Of a DNA stretch of 64,000 nucleotides, positions 55,311 to 64,000 are shown one piece after another (within the stretch, counting starts at the first letter, position 1; each line of letters opens with the position of its first letter). The notes under the pieces were generated by a model. The model had not been told where the DNA came from. It worked only from the letters and a program-made list of their open reading frames with translations, and did no database searches. The stretch comes from Hydrangea macrophylla (Eukaryota; Streptophyta; Magnoliopsida; Cornales; Hydrangeaceae). A program made the translations under genes and the position numbers. The stretch is from NCBI GenBank assembly GCA_033977485.1, contig CM066988.1, positions 28,562,501-28,626,500 of the forward strand, read 5' to 3'.

Positions 55311-56559
55311 AGATTTGGAATTTTACCAAATGGACGTTAAAATAGCGTTTCTCAATGGAGAACTAGATGAAGAGATCTATGATCATGTTGGCTTTAAGAT
55401 CAAGGAACATGAGCGCAAAGTCTGCAAGCTCAAGCCTTCAATTTATGGCCTTAAGAAATCATCTAGGCAATGGTATCTGAGATTCCATCGAATCATTATT
55501 TCCAATGGGTTTATGATGATCGAAGAAGACCATTGCGTGTATCTCAAACGGTTCAAGAAAAGTTTCCTTATCCTTTCCTTGTATGTTGACTACATTATTC
55601 TAGCTGGAAATGACATAGAGATGATTGTCGCCACTAAAGAGTAGTTGTCCTTAAATTTTGAGATGAAGGACATGGGCGAGGCAAATTTTGTACTCAGAAT
55701 TAAGATTTTAGGGGAACGCTCACAAAGGTTTCTTGGGTTAAGCCAAGAGACATGTTAAAAAAATTCTTGAGCATTTTCGAATCCAGAAATCCAAACCTAT
55801 TAACCCTCCAATCGAGAAAAGGACATACTTTGAGCCTTGATTTATGCCCTACGATTGCTCAGGAAAAGGAGATAATGGCTCGGGCTCCCTATGCGAGTGC
55901 AGTCAGGAGTCTGTGTATGCCATGTAGTGTACTCGACTTGACATTTGCTTCGTAGTAGGCTTAGCAAGTCAATTTCAGAGCAACCCTGAACTTGATCTTT
56001 GGAAAACTGTGAAGAGGATACTTCGATACCTGCGAGGCACCGCTGATTACATGCTTTCCTATCATGCTGGAGACCTGCGCCTTCGAGAGTATACTAATGC
56101 AGATTGGGGCAGTGATTTGGATGTGCGCAAGTCCACTTCGGGATATGCATTCTTGCTTTCTGGAGGGGCTATTTCCTGGTGTAGCAATAAACAGACCTGC
56201 ATTGCACTATCCACAATGGAGTCAGAGTATATAGCATGTTCTTTGGTTGTCCAAGAGGCTATTTGTTTGCAGAGATTCTTGAGGCATTTTCATACAGAGG
56301 ATCGATCGAGCGAGCGTGCTTGTTACTTTGTATTGTGATAGCACTGCTGCTCTAACTTATGCTAAGGATCCCAAGTACTATGGTAAGTCCAAACAAAATT
56401 GATATTCGCTTTCACTACATTCGAGATGTAGTTGCGCAAAGAGAGCCGGTCTTGAAACATATATCCACGACTAGCATGGTAGCTGATCCCTTGACTAAGG
56501 CTATAGCTAGGGATGCTTTCCAAACCCATGTTAGGGGTCTTGGGCTTCGTAGGATTTGA
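55311..56559 (+). pseudogene. Ty1/copia reverse transcriptase and RNase H remnant
   Basis: Directly after the RTE tail, copia RT resumes mid-domain with LEFYQMDVKIAFLNGELDEE, VCKLKPSIYGLKKSSRQWYL and the active-site motif YVDYIILAGND, where active enzymes have Y-V-D-D. Decayed sequence follows (55645-55980), then RNase H at 56009-56338 (MKRILRYLRGTADYML, NADWGSDLDVRKSTSGYAF, ALSTMESEYIA). The end of pol is at 56359-56559 (KIDIRFHYIRDVV, VADPLTKAIARDAF). Protease, integrase and the start of RT are absent between this and the gag at 38.7-39.5 kb, so a deletion preceded or accompanied the LINE insertion. Confidence 0.9.
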
Positions 56560-57674
56560 TGTTTTTTATGTTTCTTTGTCCACATCTTTGGGATATTGTT
56601 TATTGTCTCATTCACTGGTTTATAAATTGGATTATTGTTTGTTACCATGTGGCGTGATTGATGGTTTTGCACATACACATTTATGTTTATGTATTAGAAG
56701 GCATAAGGGTTGGCTATCTCACACAGCAACCCGCCTTAGCGCTAGTTGACGAGCGAGATGAGACAAGTAAGTATATTGGTAATTAAAGATTACTTTGAGG
56801 TACTTATTCTTAAATGAATGTCACCTTGGCTGGGCTAAGATGAGGTTATTTGAGACCAACCACATGATATTTTTTTACTTTTATGTGTAGCCTTTGTTGG
56901 AGCCAGATCTAAGGTCCTAATTTGGTGCAAGTACATGCGATAAATTTGAGAGTCTCTAGTTAGGCGCTTGTATAGCGACTGAACTTATATATGTACGGTG
57001 TTTTCTTTTGGAGTGATACAATCTTTATAGATAACTCGACCATAGCCTGTGAATCATACCACGTGTGCTAATGACGATCTTGTTTAGAGAAGTGATAGAG
57101 TGGATCCCTGTCCTATCACTGTGTGAGCTCTAGAGATCATTGATTTGATCACTCACTGTCCTTACTTGACTTGAGACTATGTCATTAAGCAGAGGCCTTG
57201 TGTTGGTACTCTACCTAGATTACCTAAGATCACGGAATGTCAGGATCCCGTGGAGCATGTCTAGGAAAGCAGTAAGGTCAAAGTATATTAGCATGAGGGC
57301 TCAAGGAAGACTTATTTGGCACCACATTCTTTATATCAAGCAGTTGATATTGCTCAGTGCCGCCACATATGGTTTTTATCTATATATATAATGTAAATTA
57401 TTACAAAATATTTTAAATTGAGAGCACATCAATGGAAATGGGTTGAGCATGGCTCTGAGTTAGGACTCGTGAGGGATTGGTGTTGCTCAAATCTAATGTG
57501 GCCAGATTAGTCTAGGGCAATGACGAGATTCGTGGGGTGATGCACCATGTTAGTTTGATGGAATCTTAATATGGTGCTCCTAACTTGATTTATCTTCTCG
57601 TTGGCCGCACACCCCATTTCCTGTGTGAAGAAAAGGCGGTGAAGATTTATGTGAGATTTAATAGCCCAGTGTGG
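56560..57674 (+). other. Copia 3' untranslated region
   Basis: About 1.1 kb between the end of pol and the PPT. I see no ORF or repeat with support. It is long for a copia 3' untranslated region and may include other inserted sequence. Confidence 0.4.
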
Positions 57675-57686
57675 ATGAGTGGGAGA
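57675..57686 (+). promoter_or_regulatory. Polypurine tract of the copia element
   Basis: GATGAGTGGGAGA-type purine sequence directly precedes TGTTAGTG, the LTR start. This matches the AGTGGGAGA tract usual before copia 3' LTRs. Confidence 0.75.
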
Positions 57687-57915
57687 TGTTAGTGTATATA
57701 TATCCCATCCACATGGGTTAAGTTGGTTAGCAGATAAAAATATTTTGAATTAAATTTAATTCAATTATATTTATCTAAATCCTTGAGAATCCTAGTCTAA
57801 GTGGGACTCCAAGACTTATTTATATGAGATAAGTCTATAGAAAATATACAGGAAAAATATACAGAAACAAAAAGAAAAACATACGTTAGTTTTTTCTGTA
57901 TTGGCTTGTCCTCTA

Positions 57916-57963
<48 letters not shown>

Positions 57964-58201
57964 TCCCTCTCTAGGGTTTCCATCAAGAACCCTAGGTCTT
58001 ATGGTGTGGATACAAGATATAGGCTCTAGTAATCTATTTCTTGCGACGAAAAGTTTTCTGTGATCGGTTGTTCGTGTGTTCGTGCGATTGCTTGCAGAGC
58101 GGGTTTTGGTTCGTTGATCTAGATTTATTCCGCTGCGTATTCATAGAGGTATGAATTATGTGTTTAATTAAATGCCTTTATGAACCCTAGTTTTTCCAAC
58201 A
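57687..58201 (+). repeat. 3' LTR of the copia element
   Basis: About 515 bp, TGTTAGTG ... TTTTTCCAACA, with TG/CA ends directly after a PPT. It contains a (CT)n run (57917-57960) and an AGGGTTTCC/GAACCCTAGG stretch. No matching 5' LTR was found in the window, so the right end was set by the CA terminus alone. Confidence 0.7.
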
Positions 58202-58440
58202 GAATAGATTATAAATAATCCTATTCATTATTGGATATGATTGTATTATGTAGAATTAAGGGATTTGATCTTATCTCTCTCATTTTCACCCTATGTAAAG
58301 GGTTGAAGGTCTTGTAGTTAACAACCCAATATGAATATAATTTCTCTATCTTTATTTATAAAATTCTACACGGTAGTAAAGCCAATCATAGGGTTCTGGT
58401 GATTTTTTCAGTCTTTCGCTTCGTCGCCGCTCCGCCGGAC
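58202..58440 (+). mobile_element. Remnant LTR end plus decayed PBS of another LTR retrotransposon
   Basis: AT-rich sequence typical of a copia LTR end (TTTATTTATAAAATTCTACA) is followed by a decayed initiator-Met primer-binding site (GGTAGTAAAGCC, compare TGGTATCAGAGCC) and then ATCATAGGGTTCTGGTG. Nothing coding follows. Fragment only. Confidence 0.5.
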
Positions 58441-58945
58441 AGTAACAATTGTCCGAATTTTATTTTATTTTTTAATTCTTTTGTACCAACCCAAATATGA
58501 GGTTGAAAGTTTTTTTATACCAACAAAAAAAAAATTTGCACAGAGAGAGAAATGAGGGGTTAGAGAGAGAGATGAAGATGTTCAACTCTTTGGCACAAGT
58601 GAAAACTGAGTTTGGGGTTGATACTACAGATTCTACCATGCGACTTCAATATTTTTTGTATTTTTTTAAGTGCATCCCCAAACTTTTATGCATTTTCAGT
58701 AGGGCCCCAAAACTTTTCAAAAATTACATTTCTGCCCCAAAAGTTTTTGAAATTTCAAATTAACCCCAAAATTTTCTAAAATTACATATTAGTGCCAACA
58801 TTTTTAGAAATTATTGAAATTTTTCCATGTTTTTGGCAATCCCTTGTTATGCCTTCTTTCCAAACTTCTGTGGTTGTCACCCCTTCAGTTTAAGGGCGAG
58901 TGTTGAAGACATCGATCATAGAAAGATGGGATATTCTTGCACCTT
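58441..58945. other. Unassigned region
   Basis: AT-rich, with repeated CCCCAAAA-type phrases at 58675-58790 and no recognised gene. The plus-strand ORF at 58497-58763 has no family motif. Confidence 0.35.
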
Positions 58946-60145
58946 ATAGACACCCCGATTGTGACAAAACGTCGAATTAAGGGGAGCGTTACCTCTAGAT
59001 TCGATGATGACAATGTCTGAACTAGTCTAGGACTTCCAAAGGTGATTCAAGCTCTTTGAAATGCTCTGCAATTCAAACAAAAGAAAGAAAGAAGAATAAA
59101 ATAAGAGAATAGAAGAAATTGGCACATGGCACAAGCGGCAGTCACGGGTTGCTGGTGCGGCACTCTCTGATTGCCGTATGGTAGTTAGTAAGTACCACAA
59201 TGGTATTCACTGATAGCCGTAAAAAACACCAAATGCTGCAAAAATCAGAATTCTAGAAAAGACGGTAGTCCGCGGAGTTGTCCGCGTCATTCATTGAGTG
59301 TTACGCCAGCATTCATTGAGTGCCGCTCTGGTACTTATTGAGTGCTGCTTCCATCTCCGTTGAGTACCGCGATTTTGTGGCTGCCAGCTTTGAAATAGTA
59401 CATTTGTAGCTTCAAAAGGACATATGGGATTAGGGTTTTTACTCTAAAATTACCAAAATGACCCTCTAAAGGTTGCCTATATATAGGGGATGAATATCCT
59501 ATTACAAAAGGACTTGGAATTTTGAATCTGAGAACCTTATCTTGATTCTCTTTGTTTTAAATGTCTTAAAAATTCTCTAAACACCATTAGGAGCAAGTTT
59601 TAGAGGAGTTTAAGGAAGAAGTTGCATGACTTAAAAGGAAAAGAGCTTGAACCATCTTTGAAAGACCTTCAAAAACCTAAGAGTTGAGGATAGTTGGAGG
59701 TAAACTCTAGATTAATTAGTCCTAATTTAAGTTCAATCACAATATTAGAATCTTTTAGGATCTTGTACACATTTTCAAAAACTCCTTTTCCACCTCATTT
59801 CTTCACACACCACCAATATTGTGATTGAACTTGCATTTCATTGGCTTGGATCAAAGTAACCCAAGGTTCAAGGTTAAATAAATCATGAAGTTAACTTTAT
59901 TTGAGTCTTTTTTTATTATTATAATCATCTCTTAGGATTCATAAGACTTTCAATGCTTTACTTGAATCCATAGACTTGGAATCCTTTAATCTTCTTATAA
60001 GCTCATGATTTACAAGAGGATTAAGGTTGATATTAGTTTGTTTGGTCAATAAATCTAAACCTACCTCCATGGTTTAGGTTCATTATTTTGGGATTTCATG
60101 AAGCTTCTTCATACTTCATTGAGGTCTATAAGCTTCTTCATATGG
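58946..60145 (+). repeat. Tat-type LTR (5' part of a deleted element)
   Basis: It starts TATAGACACCCCGATT, close to the TGTAGACACCCC terminus of the other Tat/Ogre LTRs. At 59150-59370 it has repeated GAGTGCCGC/GGCACTC-type GC-rich words, followed by a TATA box TATATATA at 59478-59485 and R/U5-like sequence. At about 60146 it joins RNase H coding sequence directly, without PBS, gag, protease or RT. A deletion must have removed the first part of the element and perhaps the LTR's end. Confidence 0.6.
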
Positions 60146-61578
60146 GGTGTTTGGAGGGTAAAACATGAGAAGTTGAGACCTTACCACGACTACCTGGAGA
60201 GCTTGAAAGTGCAATTCAAGAAAGTATCATTCTATTACCTTCCCCATGAAGAGAACCAGTTGGCGGACTCTCTAGCAACCTTAGCCTCGATGATACAAAT
60301 CCCTTCAGGACTCACCATGATCTCGCTATCCATAGAGATAAGGAACCAACTATCATTTGAGATGATCGCAGCCCTAGAAGATAAAGGGGAAGTGCCTTGG
60401 TACAAGGATGTTTGGAATTTCATTAGGGATGGAAAGTACTCCGAAGGAGTTTCAGAGAAGGACAGAAAGGCGATTCGAAGATTCTCTGCCCAATTTGTGA
60501 CCTATGCAGATAAGCTATGAAAGAAGTCATACACCGAGTATAATTTGGAGTGCTTATATAGAAGGGAGGCTAAGAGAATAATGGAGGAAATGCACGAAGG
60601 AGTCTGCAGACCCCACATAAATGGACATATGCTGGCAAAGAAGATAATTCGGCAAGGGTATTACTAGATAACCTTAGATAGGGATTGCTGTGTGTATGTT
60701 AGAAAGTGTCACAAGTGTCATTCCTTGCAAATCTGATGCATACCCCACCTTCCCAACTCTATAGCATGACCACGCCTTGGCCATTTTCTGTATGGAGTAC
60801 TGTCATTATCGGTGAAATAGTTCCAAACCCTCTAATGGACATTCGTATATAATTGTGGCAATCGATTATTTCACTAAGTAGGTGGAGGCTGCGTCATATG
60901 CAACATTGAAGGCTAAGGATGTGGTGAGCTTCATAGAGAAGAACGTAATTTGCAGATATGGGGTCCCAAATGAGTTCATTTCAGATCATGGCAGTCATTT
61001 CCAAGGTGAAGTCATCCCGCTCTTAGAGAAATACAAGATAACCAGGCACCAGTCATCCCCGTATAGACCGCAAATAAATGGGGTAGTGGGAGCAGTAAAT
61101 AAGAATGTCAAAGCAATCTTGGGGAAAACGACAAACACATATAAGGATTGGCACGAGAAACTGCCATTTGCACTGTGGGGATACCGGACCTCCGTAAGGA
61201 CCTCTACGGGAGCCACACCGTATTCTTTGGTTTACGGGATGGAGGCTATCCTTCCAATTGAGGTAGAAATACCATCTCTCTGGGTTTTAGCAGAGTGAAG
61301 TAACTGAACTAGAATGGATCCAGGGAAGGTGTGAGGAGTTGATGTTGCTCGATGAGAGAAGATTGGCTGCAATAAACCATTCTCAGGGATATCAGAAGAG
61401 GATAGCTCGTGCTTTCAACAAAAAGGTTCGCCCAAGAAAGCTTGTTGAGGGTGACCTGGTCCTCAAAGAACTGAAAGTGCCTGTTTATGGCCCCAGAGGA
61501 AAATTCAAATCCAACTGGGTTGGGCCATACATCATTAAGACCCTCCTTTCTGGAAGTGCTGCCTATCTTATAACCTAG
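60146..61578 (+). pseudogene. Tat-lineage gypsy RNase H and integrase remnant
   Basis: 60146-60520 encodes the end of RNase H (WRVKHEKLRPYHDYLESL, ENQLADSLATLASM) and the following linker (DRKAIRRFSAQFV). 60520-60720 holds the integrase zinc-binding part (EEMHEGVCRPHINGHMLAKK, then CHKCHS) with stops. 60850-61298 is the integrase core: AIDYFTK, then FISDHGSHFQ, then PYRPQINGVVGAVNK. At the third catalytic position the family has glutamate (V-E-A) and here there is glycine, so the DDE triad is broken. 61339-61578 is the C-terminal part (FNKKVRPRKLVEGDLVLK, NWVGPYIIK). Confidence 0.9.
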
Positions 61579-62286
61579 ACGGGGTTGAATTTAAATAACC
61601 AATTAACCTCGATCTCCTCAAGAAGTATTTTGCTTGAAACCATTCCTTTTAAAACCTCCTACCTTTATGAACTACACTTGATCTAATTCCCACTCGGGAA
61701 TACGTAGGCAGCCTACTTGGATCGGTCATTAATAATTGCCCAAGTGGCACCTTTCGTCAATCTTTAGACCAAACTACTGCGGACCTAATACCCACTCGGG
61801 GGTAAGTAGGCGGGCTCTTCAAAAGCCTTCGGCCCATAAAAAACCTAAGGAATATCCCTGCGTTAAACCAGGGGCAAACTTTCGTTTGCCCGGAACCACT
61901 TTATAGCCTCATAACTAGGGGCAAACTTCATTTGCTATCCGAAGAACCCAGATATTTACCTTAAACTCGTCTCTGGATCTCCTGGCTATCAAAATAAGTA
62001 CTATAAGGAGTAAATGAGAATTCATGGTATAAAATGATTAAGGCTCTAAGCAACACTCAAAGCAAAGTAGCAAAAGCCAAGAGAAGATTTTAAAAGGAAG
62101 ATTTTTATAAACCTAAAGATAGGTCGAAAAGAGTGAATACATTGATTGAACACGTTAGAACGTTTTCTAAGACATAAAAACATTCTTTGAAAGGAAAAAG
62201 AAAATCATATTCAAAAGCATAGGAAAGTAGTCAGGATTTGTCAGAAGTTTTGTAAAATAAAGTACTGTCTTGTTTTTCTTTCATCT
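61579..62286 (+). other. 3' region of the Tat element
   Basis: Non-coding, with family signatures. There are two CCCACTCGGG(A/G)-type motifs followed by TACGTAGGCAG or AAGTAGGCGG (near 61690 and 61795), and two PPT-like AGGGGCAAACTT tracts (near 61871 and 61918). These are the same words seen in tandem in the gag-only element. The remaining 300 bp are A-rich with no gene. Confidence 0.6.
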
Positions 62287-63420
62287 ATGTATGTCTATAG
62301 AGTCTGCCTCTCGACCAGGTTTTGGATCTGCAGAAGGTACTCGGTAGTGGGCACGGTCGAAGCTAGAGTTCTCCGAAAGGGAGTTGCCACCCTATCATAC
62401 CAAGCCTCAACAAAGGCTTTTATGGAGGAAGGACGCATGACCAAGCTCCTCGCAAAATCTGCAACAGTGTCCTCAGTAACATTTTGGAGAAGTCCGTATT
62501 GACGAACCACCCAGCCGAGAATATAGAAAAGAGTAGCATATAAGCCAGGTAACTAGATACTAGGCCACCTGGGAAGCCATACTCCAAAGAAACGATAAGT
62601 CCAATGTGGGCAGATCCAGCAAATATCAGTGGGGATCGGCCCTGAAGCCAGTCAAGCCAGGCGTTAGTAGAATGGAATAAATAGTGAATCTCCATACAGT
62701 TATAGGGGAGTGACCCGCGAAGGTGCGAGGGGTGTATAAAGATATATAGGCGCTCCATGAGCTGAACCTGTAAGATAAAGGAGCCCCCGTAGATAACATG
62801 ACTCCGACAGAGTGGGCACGATCCAATCCCATCAAGGTCTCACCAAGAACTAGCATGACAGCACTCTTAATCTCCCGCAGACCACAGACAATGGGTATAA
62901 GAATGTCAGAAGATGACTGAAATAGGAAGTAAGAGAGCCTAGCAATCGATAATGCACTGCGTCGAATGATCTGATGCTCACCATTGTAAGGATCCCCTAT
63001 AGGAGCATAGACGGAGGAAAGACGCTCAAAATCGATCTGCCTGTCATGAATAAGTCAGCCTGCCACATTCTGGAATGTATGAAGAAGAGCAACAAGGTCC
63101 TGAACATACCCAGCCTGCACCGGAGGAACTACTGGATCCGCAAAAAGGTCGGTGTGGAGAATAGCACTGAACTCCTCAAAAAAAGGACAAACCTCCTAGA
63201 AACCAAGGCGAAAGATGTGGAGAGAGGGATCCCAACACCGAATGACAGCTCGAAGGAAGCCTTCATTTAGGGACATTCATTGGAAAGAGAAGAGGTCATT
63301 TAATCTAATAAAACTCGAAGTTGGGTCTGTCAATGCCAGAGAGGGTATCCATCCATGGGAAGAGGATTTGAGAGCAAATGGGGGACCATTTGAGAAGGAA
63401 GTGAAGGGAAGAGAAGAGTG
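62287..63420 (-). pseudogene. Antisense DUF7745-like ORF downstream of Tat integrase, frameshifted
   Basis: On the minus strand a protein-like text runs through several frames from about 63400 to 62295. The N-terminal part has FLRAVIRCWDPSLHIFRLG and CPFFEEFSAILHTDLF. The middle has RRSALSIARLSYFLFQSS and LGETLMGLDRAHSVGVML. Later parts are MERLYIFIHPSHLRGSLPY with LDWLQGRSPLIFAG, then VRQYGLLQNVTEDTVADF and VEAWYDRVATPFRR. The N-terminal pattern (RAVIRCWDPSxxxFRLG ... EEFSAIL) resembles DUF7745, a plant-specific domain related to plant mobile domain proteins and found in extra ORFs of Tat/Ogre elements. It lies opposite to, and downstream of, the Tat integrase. At least three frameshifts and stops show that it is dead. 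No function is assigned. Confidence 0.6.
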
Positions 63421-63445
63421 TTGTGGAGTTTTGAGGAAGGGAGGG

Positions 63446-63640
63446 TATAAATAGAAGTAGATCTGCCCAGAACATAGGGCGGCACTCGAGATACTGAAAC
63501 GGCACTCGATGGGATGCTGCGCGGCTGTCAGCAATTGCCGTATGATAGTCACGGACTGCCACTGCGGCACTAGCGAGTGCCGCACAAGCTTAACCGAGTG
63601 CCACAGAGAGCTTATTTTGGCCAGGACCTGTTTGTATTGT
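63446..63640 (-). promoter_or_regulatory. TATA box and GC-rich upstream words for the antisense ORF
   Basis: On the minus strand TATTTATA (63453-63446) lies about 90-130 bp before the first plausible start of the antisense ORF. Upstream (63480-63610) are repeated GAGTGCCG and GTGCGGCAC words similar to those before the TATA box of the Tat LTR at 59150-59370. This suggests that the antisense ORF has its own promoter. Confidence 0.5.
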
Positions 63641-64000
63641 ATTTAGCCCACCTGCAAACAACAATTGAATAAAACAATAAAGCGTGTGCATCAGATCGCA
63701 TCACGTGCAACAAGGCCAAGCCATGGTCACATTCATTCATTCGTTCATATAAGAATAAGTAAAAAAAGCAAAATCATAGTTACCAGCATTCACCAGCCAC
63801 AAGAAATTAAAATAAAGAAAGGGACCAAGCCATGTACACAATCACAAAAAGGAAAAGGAAGAAACGCAACAAAGCAATAAAAAGTAAGCTAAACAGATAA
63901 AAAAAAAGTAATCATCATAAAAGAGTATGCAGATACCTATCTTTTCCCGGCTATCCAAGAGCTCTAATAAAAAATAAAGTATAAGTGTATATATACAGTC
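63641..64000. other. Window end, unassigned
   Basis: A-rich sequence with no recognised gene. It is probably a continuation of the retroelement, either the upstream region of the antisense ORF or the approach to a 3' LTR outside the window. Confidence 0.3.

Overview
This window is plant nuclear DNA, almost certainly from an angiosperm, and nearly all of it is transposable-element sequence in several nested layers. The evidence is the set of plant-specific families: Ty3/gypsy elements of Tekay and Tat/Ogre type, Ty1/copia, an L1 LINE with RNase H, an RTE LINE, a CACTA element with gene fragments, hAT and MITE remnants, and spliced fragments of plant nuclear genes. I see no intact single-copy host gene, rRNA or tRNA gene. 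The species cannot be named from the sequence.

Layout, left to right. 1-960: unassigned AT-rich DNA and a hAT-like terminus. 958-4192: a long Tat/Ogre-type LTR on the minus strand with internal element sequence on both sides. 4600-6635: unassigned, ending in a GA microsatellite. 6640-18085: a degenerate but structurally complete Tekay-type chromovirus on the minus strand (two ~2.96-kb LTRs, iMet-type PBS, PPT, near-matching 5-bp target duplication), with an extra ORF between PBS and gag. 18086-18480: an LTR end plus PBS remnant. 18500-23551: a degenerate minus-strand L1 LINE. 24586-24931: two adjacent foldback MITEs, the first with a perfect 9-bp target duplication. 25063-26385: an RPA1-like pseudogene. 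26469-37223: a non-autonomous CACTA element carrying fragments of at least two, probably three or more host genes (alanyl-tRNA synthetase, an LRR receptor-like protein, probably neutral ceramidase), all on the minus strand.

38653-58201 is a nested block. A copia remnant (gag at 38.7-39.5 kb, RT/RNase H at 55.3-56.6 kb, 3' LTR at 57.7-58.2 kb) is interrupted by a 5'-truncated RTE LINE, and that LINE is split by a complete 13,461-bp LTR element (39675-53135) with a perfect ATATC duplication. This youngest element has two 3,289-bp LTRs in which I found one mismatch, an intact 404-aa gag and no pol, so it is a large non-autonomous gag-only (TR-GAG-like) element. Its LTRs carry dense TTGACC (W-box) arrays at near-helical spacing, and its interior has four tandem arrays. 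58946-61578 is a deleted Tat-lineage pol fragment. It is followed on the opposite strand by a frameshifted DUF7745-like ORF (62287-63420) with its own TATA box, resembling the antisense extra ORFs known in Tat elements.

The most notable items are the very young gag-only element with W-box arrays, the multi-gene CACTA capture with all recognised exons on one strand, the antisense DUF7745-like unit, and the 20-bp-phased palindrome array in the Tekay LTR. Comparisons were made by eye, and family names rest on motif recognition.
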